Source of the DNA: Lineus longissimus
Taxonomy: Eukaryota > Nemertea > Pilidiophora > Heteronemertea > Lineidae
Assembly: GCF_910592395.1 (NCBI RefSeq)
Contig: NC_088309.1
Span: forward strand, 10,914,501 to 10,978,500
Direction: 5' to 3'
DNA: 64,000 nucleotides
Below are positions 25,101-40,100 of this stretch, piece after piece. Below the pieces are notes generated by a model. The model was not told where the DNA came from, ran no database searches, and worked only from the letters and a program-made list of their open reading frames with translations. The translations under genes and the position numbers were made by a program. The stretch's first letter is position 1; each line of letters opens with the position of its first letter.

Positions 25101-28100
25101 AAGAAGGTTTCTCATTTGAAGGCAATTGTCAGGCATCTTATAACGAAACAAAAGAAGGGAAAGCCAGTTACTCACAAACTCAAGATGATCAAACGTCTCA
25201 TCAGGAAGACTGTCCAGAGAAAGCTGAAGTTAAAACGCAAGATAATCCACAAAATCTCACATCGGGTACATTTGATGAAGGTCATCGAACAGCTGAGGAA
25301 AAAACTGCACAAGAAAACGAAGCAAATTAAGAAACTTAGATTTGTCAAAAAGACAAAGAAAATAACACACAGAATTACAAAGGTTCACAAGAAGAAAAGA
25401 ATACAACCAGTCTTGGAACAGGTGAACAAATGTAAGGCAGAACTGAGAAGGAAAGTGGGGTTGATAAAGACAATGAAAACAAAGAAAGTCCTTAAAGTTT
25501 CACATCAGAGACATTTGATGAAAGTTATCAAGCACCTGAAGAGGAAACTACAGAAACACACACTGGTCCACCATATTTCAAAGAAGGTTTCTCATTTGAA
25601 GGCAGTTGTCAGGCATCTTATAACGAAACAAAAGAAAGGGAAGCCAGTTACTCACAAAATCAAGACGATCAAACGTCTCATAAGGAAGAATGTCCAGAGA
25701 AAACTGAAGTTAAAACGCAAGATAATCCACAAAATCTCACAGCGCGTACAATTGATGAAGGTCAACGAACAGCTGAGGAAGAAACTGCACAAGAAAACGA
25801 AGCAAATCAAGAAACTTAGATTAGTCAGAAAGACAAAGAAAATAACACACGGAATCACAAAGGTTCACAACAAGAAAAGAATGCAACCAATCTTGAAACA
25901 GGTGAACAAATGTAAGGCAGAACTAAGAAGGAAGGTGAGGTTGATAAAGACAATGAAAACAAAGAAAGTCCTTAAAGTTTCACATCAGAGACATCTGATG
26001 AAAGTTATCAAGCACCTGGAGAGGAAACTACAGAAACACACACTGGTCCACCATATTTCAAAGAAGGTTTCTCATTTGAAGGCAGTTGTTAGGCATCTTA
26101 TAACGAAACAAAAGAAAGGGAAGCCAGTTACTCACAAAATCAAGACGATCAAACGTCTCATAAGGAAGACTGTCCAGAGAAAGCTGAAGTTAAAACGCAA
26201 GATAATCCACAAAATTTCACATCGGGTACATTTGATGAAGGTCATTGAACAGCAAAGGAAGAAACTGCACAAGAAAACGAAGCAAATCAAGAAACTTAGG
26301 TTAGTCCTAAAGTCAAAGAAAATAACATCCAGAGTCACGAAGGTTCACCAGAAGAAAAGAATACAACCAATCTTGAAACAGGTGAACAAATGTAAGGCAG
26401 AACTGAGAAGGAAAGTGGGGTTGATAAAGACAATGAAAACAAAGAAAGTCCTTAAAATTTCACATCAGAGACATTTGATGAAAGTTATCAAGCACCTGAA
26501 GAGGAAACTACAGAAACACACACTGGTCCACCATATTTCAAAGAAGGTTTCTCATTTGAAGGCAGTTGTCAGGCATCTTATAACGAAACAAAAGAAAGGG
26601 AAGCCAGTTACTCACCAAATCAAGATGATCAAACGCCTCATAAGGAAGACTGTCCATAGAAAGCTGAAGTTAAAACGAAAGATAATCCACAAAATTTCAC
26701 ATCGGGTAAATTTGATGAAGGTTATCAAACAGCTGAGAAAGACACTGCACAAGAAAACGAAGCAAATCAAGAAATTAAGATTAGTCAGAAAGACAAAGAA
26801 AATAACACACGGAATTACAAAGGTTCACAACAAGAAAAGAATGCGACCAATCTTGAAACAGGTGAACAAATGTAAGGCAGAACTGAGAAGGAAGGTGAGG
26901 TTGATAAAGACAATGAAAACAAAGAAAGTCCTTAAAGTTTCACATCAGAGACATCTGATGAAAGTTATCAAGCACCTGGAGAGGAAACTACAGAAACACA
27001 CACTGGTCCACCATATTTCAAAGAAGGTTTCTCATTTGAAGGCAGTTGTTAGGCATCTTATAACGAAACAAAAGAAAGGGAAGCCAGTTACTCACAAAAT
27101 CAAGACGATCAAACGTCTCATAAGGAAGACTGTCCAGAGAAAGCTGAAGTTAAAACGCAAGATAATCCACAAAATCTCACATCCGATACACTTGATTGAA
27201 GTTATCAAGCACCTGAAGAGGAAACTACAGAAACACACACTGGTCCACCATATTTCAAAGAAGGTTTCTCATTTGAAGGCAATTGTCAGGCATCTTATAA
27301 CGAAACAAAAGAAGGGAAAGCCAGTTACTCACAAACTCAAGATGATCAAACGTCTCATCAGGAGGACTGTCCAGAGAAAGCTGAAGTTAAAACGCAAGAT
27401 AATCCACAAAATCTCACATCGGGTACATTTGATGAAGGTCATCGAACAGCTGAGGAAAAAACTGCACAAGAAAACGAAGCAAATTAAGAAACTTAGATTT
27501 GTCAAAAAGACAAAGAAAATAACACACAGAATTACAAAGGTTCACAAGAAGAAAAGAATACAACCAGTCTTGGAACAGGTGAACAAATGTAAGGCAGAAC
27601 TGAGAATGAAAGTGGGGTTGATAAAGACAATGAAAACAAAGAAAGTCCTTAAAGTTTCACATCAGAGACATTTGATGAAAGTTATCAAGCACCTGAAGAG
27701 GAAACTACAGAAACACACACTGGTCCACCATATTTCAAAGAAGGTTTCTCATTTGAAGGCAGTTGTCAGGCATCTTATAACGAAACAAAAGAAAGGGAAG
27801 CCAGTTACTCACAAAATCAAGACGATCAAACGTCTCATAAGGAAGAATGTCCAGAGAAAACTGAAGTTAAAACGAAAGATAATCCACAAAATCTCACAGC
27901 GCGTACAATTGATGAAGGTCAACGAACAGCTGAGGAAGAAACTGCACAAGAAAACGAAGCAAATCAAGAAACTTAGATTAGTCAGAAAGACAAAGAAAAT
28001 AACACACGGAATCACAAAGGTTCACAACAAGAAAAGAATGCAACCAATCTTGAAACAGGTGAACAAATGTAAGGGAGAACTAAGAAGGAAGGTGAGGTTG

Positions 28101-31100
28101 ATAAAGACAATGAAAACAAAGAAAGTCCTTAAAGTTTCACATCAGAGACATCTGATGAAAGTTATCAAGCACCTGGAGAGGAAACTACAGAAACACACAA
28201 TGGTCCACCATATTTCAAAGAAGGTTTCTCATTTGAAGGCAGTTGTTAGGCATCTTATAACGAAACAAAAGAAAGGGAAGCCAGTTACTCACAAAATCAA
28301 GACGATCAAACGTCTCATAAGGAAGACTGTCCAGAGAAAGCTGAAGTTAAAACGCAAGATAATCCACAAAATTTCACATCGGGTACATTTGATGAAGGTC
28401 ATCGAACAGCAAAGGAAGAAACTGCACAAGAAAACGAAGCAAATCAAGAAACTTAGGTTAGTCCTAAAGTCAAAGAAAATAACATCCAGAGTCACGAAGG
28501 TTCACCAGAAGAAAAGAATACAACCAATCTTGAAACAGGTGAACAAATGTAAGGCAGAACTGAGAAGGAAAGTGGGGTTGATAAAGACAATGAAAACAAA
28601 GAAAGTCCTTAAAATTTCACATCAGAGACATTTGATGAAAGTTATCAAGCACCTGAAGAGGAAACTACAGAAACACACACTGGTCCACCATATTTCAAAG
28701 AAGGTTTCTCATTTGAAGGCAGTTGTCAGGCATCTTATAACGAAACAAAAGAAAGGGAAGCCAGTTACTCACCAAATCAAGATGATCAAACGCCTCATAA
28801 GGAAGACTGTCCAGAGAAAGCTGAAGTTAAAACGAAAGATAATCCACAAAATTTCACATCGGGTAAATTTGATGAAGGTTATCAAACAGCTGAGAAAGAC
28901 ACTGCACAGGAAAACGAAGCAAATCAAGAAATTAAGATTAGTCAGAAAGACAAAGAAAATAACACACGGAATTACAAAGGTTCACAACAAGAAAAGAATG
29001 CGACCAATCTTGAAACAGGTGAACAAATGTAAGGCAGAACTGAGAAGGAAGGTGAGGTTGATAAAGACAATGAAAACAAAGAAAGTCCTTAAAGTTTCAC
29101 ATCAGAGACATCTGATGAAAGTTATCAAGCACCTGGAGAGGAAACTACAGAAACACACACTGGTCCACCATATTTCAAAGAAGGTTTCTCATTTGAAGGC
29201 AGTTGTTAGGCATCTTATAACGAAACAAAAGAAAGGGAAGCCAGTTACTCACAAAATCAAGACGATCAAACGTCTCATAAGGAAGACTGTCCAGAGAAAG
29301 CTGAAGTTAAAACGCAAGATAATCCACAAAATTTCAAAGCGCGTACAATTGATGAAGGTCAACGAACAGCTGAGGAAGAAACTACATCAGAAAAGGAAGC
29401 AAATCGAGAAACTCAGATTAGTCAGAAAGACAAAGAAAATAACACACAGAATTACCAAGGTTCACGAGAAGAAAAGAATGCAACCAATCTTGAAACAAGT
29501 GAACAAATGTAAGGCAGAACTGAGAAGGAAAGTGAGGTTGATAAAGACAATTAAAACAAAGAAAGTCCTTAAAGTTTCACATCAGAGACATTTAATGAAA
29601 GTTATCAAGCACCTGAAGAGGAAACTACAGAAGCACACAGTGGTCCACCATATTTCAAAGAAGGTTTCTCATTTGAAGGCAGTTGTCAGGCACCTTATAA
29701 CGAAACAAAAGAAGGGAAAGCCAGTTACTCACCAAATCAAGACGATCAAACGTCTCATCAGGAAGACTGTCCAAAGAAAGCTGAAGTTAAAACGCAAGAT
29801 AATCCACAAAATCTCACATCGGGTACATTTGATGAAGGTCATTGAACAGCAGAGGAAGAAACTACAAAAGAAAACAAAGCAAATCAAGAAACTAAGGTTA
29901 GTCCTAAAGACAAAGAAAATAACACACAGAGTCACGAAGGTTCACCAGAAGAAAAGAATACAACCAATCTTGAAACAGGTGAACAAATGTAAGGCAGAAC
30001 TGAGAAGGAAAGTGGGGTTGATAAAGACAATGAAAACAAAGAAAGTCCTTAAAGTTTCACATCAGAGACATTTGATGAAAGTTATCAAGCACCTGAAGAG
30101 GAAACTACAGAAACACACACTGGTCCACCATATTTCAAAGCAGGTTTCTCATTTGAAGGCAGTTGTCAGGCATCTTATAACGAAACAAAAGAAGGGAGAG
30201 CCAGTGACTCACAAAATCAAGACTATCAAACGTCTCATAAGGAAGAATGTCCAGAGAAAACTGAAGTTAAAACGAAAGATAATCCACAAAATCTCACATC
30301 CGATACACTTGATTAAAGTTATCAAGCACCTGAAGAGGAAACTACAGAAACACACACTGGTCCACCATATTTCAAAGAAGGTTTCTCATTTGAAGGCAAT
30401 TGTCAGGCATCTTATAACGAAACAAAAGAAGGGAAAGCCAGTTACTCACAAACTCAAGATGATCAAACGTCTCATCAGGAAGACTGTCCAAAGAAAGCTG
30501 AAGTTAAAACGCAAGATAATCCACAAAATCTCACATCGGGTACATTTGATGAAGGTCATCGAACAGCTGAGGAAAAAACTGCACAAGAAAACGAAGCAAA
30601 TTAAGAAACTTAGATTTGTCAAAAAAACAAAGAAAATAACACACAGAATTACAAAGGTTCACAAGAAGAAAAGAATACAACCAGTCTTGGAACAGGTGAA
30701 CAAATGTAAGGCAGAACTGAGAAGGAAAGTGGGGTTGATAAAGACAATGAAAACAAAGAAAGTCCTTAAAGTTTCACATCAGAGACATTTGATGAAAGTT
30801 ATCAAGCACCTAAAGAGGAAACTACAGAAACACACACTGGTCCACCATATTTCAAAGAAGGTTTCTCATTTGAAGGCAGTTGTCAGGCATCTTATAAGGA
30901 AACAAAAGAAAGGGAAGCCAGTTACTCACAAAATCAAGACGATCAAACGTCTCATAAGGAAGAATGTCCAGAGAAAACTGAAGTTAAAACGAAAGATAAT
31001 CCACAAAATCTCACAGCGCGTACAATTGATGAAGGTCAACGAACAGCTGAGGAAGAAACTGCACAAGAAAACGAAGCAAATCGAGAAACTTAGATTAGTC

Positions 31101-34100
31101 AGAAAGACAAAGAAAATAACACACAGAATTACCAAGGTTCACGAGAAGAAAAGAATGCAACCAATCTTGAAACAAGTGAACAAATGTAAAGCAGAACTGA
31201 GAAGGAAAGTGAGGTTGATAAAGACAATTAAAACAAAGAAAGTCCTTAAAGTTTCACATCAGAGACATTTGATGAAAGTTATCAGGCACCTGAAGAGGAA
31301 ACTACAGAAGCACACAGTGGTCCACCATGTTTCAAAGAAGGTTTCTCATTTGAAGGCAGTTGTCAGGCACCTTATAACGAAACAAAAGAAGGGAAAGCCA
31401 GTTACTCACCAAATCAAGACGATCAAACGTCTCATCAGGAAGACTGTCCAGAGAAAGCTGAAGTTAAAACGAAAGATAATCCACAAAATTTCACATCGGG
31501 TAAATTTGTTGAAGGTCATCGAACAGCAAAGGAAAATACTGCACAAGAAGTCAAAGCAAATCAAGAAACTTAGGTTAGTCCTAAAGTCAAAGAAAATAAC
31601 ATCCAGAGTCACGAAGGTTCACCAGAAGAAAAGAATACAACCAATCTTGAAACAGGTGAACAAATGTAAGGCAGAACTGAGAAGGAAAGTGGGGTTGATA
31701 AAGACAATGAAAACAAAGAAAGTCCTTAAAATTTCACATCAGAGACATTTGATGAAAGTTATCAAGCACCTGAAGAGGAAACTACAGAAACACACACTGG
31801 TCCACCATATTTCAAAGAAGGTTTCTCATTTGAAGGCAGTTGTCAGGCATCTTATAACGAAACAAAAGAAAGGGAAGCCAGTTACTCACCAAATCAAGAT
31901 GATCAAACGCCTCATAAGGAAGACTGTCCAGAGAAAGCTGAAGTTAAAACGAAAGATAATCCACAAAATTTCACATCGGGTAAATTTGATGAAGGTTATC
32001 AAACAGCTGAGAAAGACACTGCACAAGAAAACGAAGCAAATCAAGAAATTAAGATTAGTCAGAAAGACAAAGAAAATAACACACGGAATTACAAAGGTTC
32101 ACAACAAGAAAAGAATGCAACCAATCTTGAAACAGGTGAACAAATGTAAGGCAGAACTGAGAAGGAAGGTGAGGTTGATAAAGACAATGAAAACAAAGAA
32201 AGTCCTTAAAGTATCACATCAGAGACATCTGATGAAAGTTATCAAGCACCTGGAGAGGAAACTACAGAAACACACACTGGTCCACCATATTTCAAAGAAG
32301 GTTTCTCATTTGAAGGCAGTTGTTAGGCATCTTATAACGAAACAAAAGAAAGGGAAGCCAGTTACTCACCAAATCAAGACGATCAAACGTCTCATCAGGA
32401 AGACTGTCCAGAGAAAGCTGAAGTTAAAACGAAAGATAATCCACAAAATCTCACAGCGCGTACAATTGATGAAGGTCAACGAACAGCTGAGGAAGAAACT
32501 GCATAAGAAAAGGAAGCAAATCGAGAAACTCAGATTAGTCAGAAAGACAAAGAAAATAACACACGGAATTACAAAGGTTCACAACAAGAAAAGAATGCAA
32601 CCAATCTTGAAACAAGTGAACAAATGTAAAGCAGAACTGAGAAGGAAAGTGAGGTTGATAAAGACAATTAAAACAAAGAAAGTCCTTAAAGTTTCACATC
32701 AGAGCCATTTGATGAAAGTTATCAAGCACCTGAAGAGGAAACTACAGAAGCACACAGTGGTCCACCATATTTCAAAGAAGGTTTCTCATTTGAAGGCAGT
32801 TGTCAGGCACCTTATAACGAAACAAAAGAAGGGAAAGCCAGTTACTCACCAAATCAAGACGATCAAACGTCTCATCAGGAAGACTGTCCAAAGAAAGCTG
32901 AAGTTAAAACGCAAGATAATCCACAAAATCTCACATCGGGTACATTTGATGAAGGTCATCGAACAGCTGAGGAAGAAACTGCACAAGAAAACGAAGCAAA
33001 TTAAGAAACTTAGATTTGTCAAAAAGACAAAGAAAATAACACACAGAGTCACGAAGGTTCACCAGAAGAAAACAATACAACCAGTCTTGAAACAGGTGAA
33101 CAAATGTAAGGCAGAACTGAGAAGGAAAGTGGGGTTGATAAAGACAATGAAAACAAAGAAAGTCCTTAAAGTTTCACATCAGAGACATTTGATGAAAGTT
33201 ATCAAGCACCTAAAGAGGAAACTACAGAAACACACACTGGTCCACCATATTTCAAAGAAGGTTTCTCATTTGAAGGCAGTTGTCAGGCATCTTATAACGA
33301 AACAAAAGAAAGGGAAGCCAGTTACTCACAAAATCAAGACGATCAAACGTCTCATAAGGAAGAATGTCCAGAGAAAGCTGAAGTTAAAACGAAAGATAAT
33401 CCACAAAATCTCACAGCGCGTACAATTGATGAAGGTCAACGAACAGCTGAGGAAGAAACTGCACAAGAAAACGAAGCAAATCGAGAAACTTAGATTAGTC
33501 AGAAAGACAAAGAAAATAACACACAGAATTACCAAGGTTCACGAGAAGAAAAGAATGCAACCAATCTTGAAACAAGTGAACAAATGTAAAGCAGAACTGA
33601 GAAGGAAAGTGAGGTTGATAAAGACAATTAAAACAAAGAAAGTCCTTAAAGTTTCACATCAGAGACATTTGATGAAAGTTATCAGGCACCTGAAGAGGAA
33701 ACTACAGAAGCACACAGTGGTCCACCATATTTCAAAGAAGGTTTCTCATTTGAAGGCAGTTGTCAGGCACCTTATAACGAAACAAAAGAAGGGAAAGCCA
33801 GTTACTCACCAAATCAAGACGATCAAACGTCTCATCAGGAAGACTGTCCAGAGAAAGCTGAAGTTAAAACGAAAGCTAATCCACAAAATTTCACATCGGG
33901 TAAATTTGTTGAAGGTCATCGAACAGCAAAGGAAGAAACTGCACAAGAAATCAAAGCAAATCAAGAAACTTAGGTTAGTCGTAAAGTCAAAGAAAATAAC
34001 ATCCAGAGTCACGAAGGTTCACCAGAAGAAAAGAATACAACCAATCTTGAAACAGGTGAACAAATGTAAGGCAGAACTGAGAAGGAAAGTGGGGTTGATA

Positions 34101-37100
34101 AAGACAATGAAAACAAAGAAAGTCCTTAAAGTTTCACATCAGAGACATTTGATGAAAGTTATCAAGCACCTAAAGAGGAAACTACAGAAACACACACTGG
34201 TCCACCATATTTCAAAGAAGGTTTCTCATTTGAAGGCAGTTGTCAGGCATCTTATAACGAAACAAAAGAAAGGGAAGCCAGTTACTCACAAAATCAAGAC
34301 GATCAAACGTCTCATAAGGAAGAATGTCCAGAGAAAACTGAAGTTAAAACGAAAGATAATCCACAAAATCTCACAGCGCGTACAATTGATGAAGGTTATC
34401 AAACAGCTGAGAAAGACACTGCACAAGAAAACGAAGCAAATCAAGAAATTAAGATTAGTCAGAAAGACAAAGAAAATAACACACGGAATTACAAAGGTTC
34501 ACAACAAGAAAAGAATGCAACCAATCTTGAAACAGGTGAACAAATGTAAGGCACAACTGAGAAGGAAGGTGAGGTTGATAAAGACAATGAAAACAAAGAA
34601 AGTCCTTAAAGTTTCACATCAGAGACATCTGATGAAAGTTATCAAGCACCTGGAGAGGAAACTACAGAAACACACATTGGTCCACCATATTTCAAAGAAG
34701 GTTTCTCATTTGAAGGCAGTTGTTAGGAACCTTATAACGAAACAAAAGAAGGGAAAGCCAGTTACTCACCAAATCAAGACGATCAAACGTCTCATCAGGA
34801 AGACTGTCCAAAGAAAGCTGAAGTTAAAACGCAAGATAATCCACAAAATCTCACATCGGGTACATTTGATGAAGGTCATCGAACAGCTGAGGAAGAAACT
34901 GCACAAGAAAACGAAGCAAATTAAGAAACTTAGATTTGTCAAAAAGACAAAGAGAATAACACACAGAGTCACGAAGGTTCACCAGAAGAAAAGAATACAA
35001 CCAATCTTGAAACAGGCGAACAAATGTAAGGCAGAACTGAGAAGGAAAGTGGGGTTGATAAAGACAATGAAAACAAAGAAAGTCCTTAAAGTTTCACATC
35101 AGAGACATTTGATGAAAGTTATCAAGCACCTAAAGAGGAAACTACAGAAACACACACTGGTCCACCATATTTCAAAGAAGGTTTCTCATTTGAAGGCAGT
35201 TGTCAGGCATCTTATAACGAAACAAAAGAAAGGGAAGCCAGTTACTCACAAAATCAAGACGATCAAACGTCTCATAAGGAAGTATGTCCAGAGAAAGCTG
35301 AAGTTAAAGCGAAAGATAATCCACAAAATTTCACATCGCGTACAATTGATGAAGGTCAACGAACAGCTGAGGAAGAAACTGCACAAGAAAACGAAGCAAA
35401 TCGAGAAACTTAGATTAGTTACAAAGACAAAGAAAATAACACACAGAATTACCAAGGTTCACGAGAAGAAAAGAATGCAACCAATCTTGAAACAAGTGAA
35501 CAAATGTAAAGCAGAACTGAGAAGGAAAGTGAGGTTGATCAAGACAATTAAAACAAAGAAAGTCCTCAAAGTTTCACATCAGAGACATTTGATGAAAGTT
35601 ATCAAGCACCTTAAGAGGAAACTACAGAAGCACACAGTGGTCCACCATATTTCAAAGAAGGTTTCTCATTTGAAGGCAGTTGTCAGGCACCTTATAACGA
35701 AACAAAAGAAGGGAAAGCCAGTTACTCACCAAATCAAGACGATCAAACGTCTCATCAAGAAGACTGTCCAAAGAAAGCTGAAGTTAAAACGCAAGATAAT
35801 CCACAAAATCTCACATCGGGTACATTTGATGAAGGTCATCGAACAGCTGAGGAAGAAACTGCACAAGAAAACGAAGCAAATTAAGAAACTTAGATTTGTC
35901 AAAAAGACAAAGAAAATAACACACAGAGTCACGAAGGTTCACCAGAAGAAAAGAATACAACCAATCTTGAAACAGGTGAACAAATGTAAGGCAGAACTGA
36001 GAAGGAAAGTGGGGTTGATAAAGACAATGAAAACAAAGAAAGTCCTTAAAGTTTCACATCAGAGACATTTGATGAAAGTTATCAGGCACCTGAAGAGGAA
36101 ACTACAGAAGCACACAGTGGTCCACCATATTTCAAAGAAGGTTTCTCATTTGAAGGCAGTTGTCAGGCACCTTATAACGAAACAAAAGAAGGGAAAGCCA
36201 GTTACTCACCAAATCAAGACGATCAAACGTCTTATCAGGAAGACTGTCCAGAGAAAGCTAAAGTTAAAACGAAAGATAATCCACAAAATTTCACATCGGG
36301 TAAATTTGTTGAAGGTCATCGAACAGCAAAGGAAGAAACTGCACAAGAAATCAAAGCAAATCAAGAAACTTAGGTTAGTCCTAAAGTCAAAGAAAATAAC
36401 ATCCAGAGTCACGAAGGTTCACCAGAAGAAAAGAATACAACCAATCTTGAAACAGGTGAACAAATGTAAGGCAGAACTGAGAAGGAAAGTGGGGTTGATA
36501 AAGACAATGAAAACAAAGAAAGTCCTTAAAATTTCACATCAGAGACATTTGATGAAAGTTATCAAGCACCTGAAGAGGAAACTACAGAAACACACACTGG
36601 TCCACCATATTTCAAAGAAGGTTTCTCATTTGAAGGCAGTTGTCAGGCATCTTATAACGAAACAAAAGAAAGGGAAGCCAGTTACTCACCAAATCAAGAT
36701 GATCAAACGTCTCATAAGGAAGACTGTCCAGAGAAAGCTGAAGTTAAAACGAAAGACAATCCACAAAATTTCACATCGGGTAAATTTGATGAAGGTTATC
36801 AAACAGCTGAGAAAGACACTGCACAAGAAAACGAAGCAAATCAAGAAATTAAGATTAGTCAGAAAGACAAAGAAAATAACACACGGAATTACAAAGGTTC
36901 ACAACAAGAAAAGAATGCAACCAATCTTGAAACAGGTGAACAAATGTAAGGCAGAACTGAGAAGGAAGGTGAGGTTGATAAAGACAATGAAAACAAAGAA
37001 AGTCCTTAAAGTTTCACATCAGAGACATCTGATGAAAGTTATCAAGCACCTGGAGAGGAAACTACAGAAACACACAGTGGTCCACCATATTTCAAAGAAG

Positions 37101-40100
37101 GTTTCTCATTTGAAGGCAGTTGTTAGGCATCTTATAACGAAACAAAAGAAAGGGAAGCCAGTTACTCACAAAATCAAGACGATCAAACGTCTCATAAGGA
37201 AGACTGTCCAGAGAAAGCTGAAGTTAAAACGCAAGATAATCCACAAAATTTCACATCGGGTACATTTGATGAAGGTCATCGAACAGCAAAGGAAGAAACT
37301 GCACAAGAAAACGAAGCAAATCAAGAAACTTAGGTTAGTCCTAAAGTCAAAGAAAATAACATCCAGAGTCACGAAGGTTCACCAGAAGAAAAGAATACAA
37401 CCAATCTTGAAACAGGTGAACAAATGTAAGGCAGAACTGAGAAGGAAAGTGGGGTTGATAAAGACAATGAAAACAAAGAAAGTCCTTAAAGTTTCACATC
37501 AGAGACATTTGATGAAAGTTATCAAGCACCTGAAGAGGAAACTACAGAAACACACAGTGGTCCACCATATTTCAAAGAAGGTTTCTCATTTGAAGGCAGT
37601 TGTCAGGCATCTTATAACGAAACAAAAGAAAGGGAAGCCAGTTACTCACAAAATCAAGACGATCAAACGTCTCATAAGGAAGAATGTCCAGAGAAAACTG
37701 AAGTTAAAACGAAAGATAATCCACAAAATCTCACAGCGCGTACAATTGATGAAGGTCAACGAACAGCTGAGGAAGAAACTGCACAAGAAAACGAAGCAAA
37801 TCGAGAAACTTAGATTAGTCAGAAAGACAAAGAAAATAACACACAGAATTACCAAGGTTCACGAGAAGAAAAGAATGCAACCAATCTTGAAACAAGTGAA
37901 CAAATGTAAGGCAGAACTGAGAAGGAAAGTGAGGTTGATAAAGACATTTAAAACAAAGAAAGTCCTTAAAGTTTCACATCAGAGACATTTGATGAAAGTT
38001 ATCAAGCACCTGAAGAGGAAACTACAGAAGCACACAGTGGTCCACCATATATCAAAGAAGGTTTCTCATTTGAAGGCAGTTGTCAGGCACCTTAAAACGA
38101 AACAAAAGAAGGGAAAGCCAGTTACTCACCAAATCAAGACGATCAAACGTCTCATCAGGAAGACTGTCCAAAGAAAGCTGAAGTTAAAACGCAAGATAAT
38201 CCACAAAATCTCACATCGGGTACATTTGATGAAGGTCATCGAACAGCTGAGGAAGAAACTGCACAAGAAAACGAAGCAAATTAAGAAACTTAGATTTGTC
38301 AAAAAGACAAAGAAAATAACACACAGAGTCACAAAGGTTCACCAGAAGAAAAGAATACAACCAATCTTGAAACAGGTGAACAAATGTAAGGCAGAACTGA
38401 GAAGGAAAGTGGGGTTGATAAAGACAATGAAAACAAAGAAAGTCCTTAAAGTTTCACATCAGAGACATTTGATGAAAGTTATCAAGCACCTGATGAGGAA
38501 ACTACAGAAACACACAGTGGTCCACCATATTTCAAAGAAGGTTTCTCATTTGAAGGCAGTTGTCAGGCATCTTATAACGAAACAAAAGAAAGGGAAGCCA
38601 GTTACTCACAAAATCAAGACGATCAAACGTCTCATAAGGAAGAATGTCCAGAGAAAACTGAAGTTAAAACGAAAGATAATCCACAAAATTTCACAGCGCG
38701 TACAATTGATGAAGGTCAACGAACAGCTGAGGAAGAAACTGCATCAGAAAAGGAAGCAAATCGAGAAACTGAGATTAGTTAGAAAGACAAAGAAAATAAC
38801 ACACAGAATTACCAAGGTTCACGAGAAGAAAAGAATGCAACCAATCTTGAAACAAGTGAACAAATGTGAGGCAGAACTGAGAAGGAAAGTGAGGTTGATA
38901 AAGACAATTAAAACAAAGAAAGTCCTTAAAGTTTCACATCAGAGACATTTGATGAAAGTTATCAAGCACCTGAAGAGGAAACTACAGAAGCACACAGTGG
39001 TCCACCATATATCAAAGAAGGTTTCTCATTTGAAGGCAGTTGTCAGGCACCTTATAACGAAACAAAAGAAGGGAAAGCCAGTTACTCACCAAATCAAGAC
39101 GATCAAACATCTCATCAGGAAGACTGTCCAAAGAAAGCTGAAGTTAAAACGCAAGATAATCCACAAAATCTCACATCGGGTACATTTGATGAAGGTCATC
39201 GAACAGCTGAGGAAGAAACTGCACAAGAAAACGAAGCAAATTAAGAAACTTAGATTTGTCAAAAAGACAAAGAAAATAACACACAGAGTCACAAAGGTTC
39301 ACCAGAAGAAAAGAATACAACCAATCTTGAAACAGGTGAACAAATGTAAGGCAGAACTGAGAAGGAAAGTGGGGTTGATAAAGACAATGAAAACAAAGAA
39401 AGTCCTTAAAGTTTCACATCAGAGACATTTGATGAAAGTTATCAAGCACCTGAAGAGGAAACTACAGAAACACACAGTGGCCCACCATATTTCAAAGAAG
39501 GTTTCTCATTTGAAGGCAGTTGTCAGGCACCTTATAACGAAACAAAAGAAGGGAGAGCCAGTGACTCAAAAAATCAAAACTATCAAACGTCTCATCAGGA
39601 AGACTGTCCAAAGAAAGCTGAAGTTAAAACGCAAGATAATCCACAAAATCTCACATCGGGTACATTTGATGAAGGTGATTGAACAGCAGAGGAAGAAACT
39701 ACAAAAGAAAACAAAGCAAATCAAGAAACTAAGGTTAGTCCTAAAAACAAAGAAAATAACACACAGAGTCACGAAGGTTCACCAGAAGAAAAGAATACAA
39801 CCAATCTTGAAACAGGTGAAGAAATGTAAGGCAGAACTGAGAAGGAAAGTGAGGTTGATCAAGACAATTAAAACAAAGAAAGTCCTCAAAGTTTCACATC
39901 AGAGACATTTGATGAAAGTTATCAAGCACCTGATGAGGAAACTACAGAAACACACAGTGGCCCACCATATTTCAAAGCAGGTTTCTCATTTGAAGGCACT
40001 TGTCAGGCATCTTATAACGAAACAAAAGAAGGGAGAGCCAGTGACTCACAAAATCAAGACTATCAAACGTCTCATCAGGAAGACTGTCCAAAGAAAGCTG

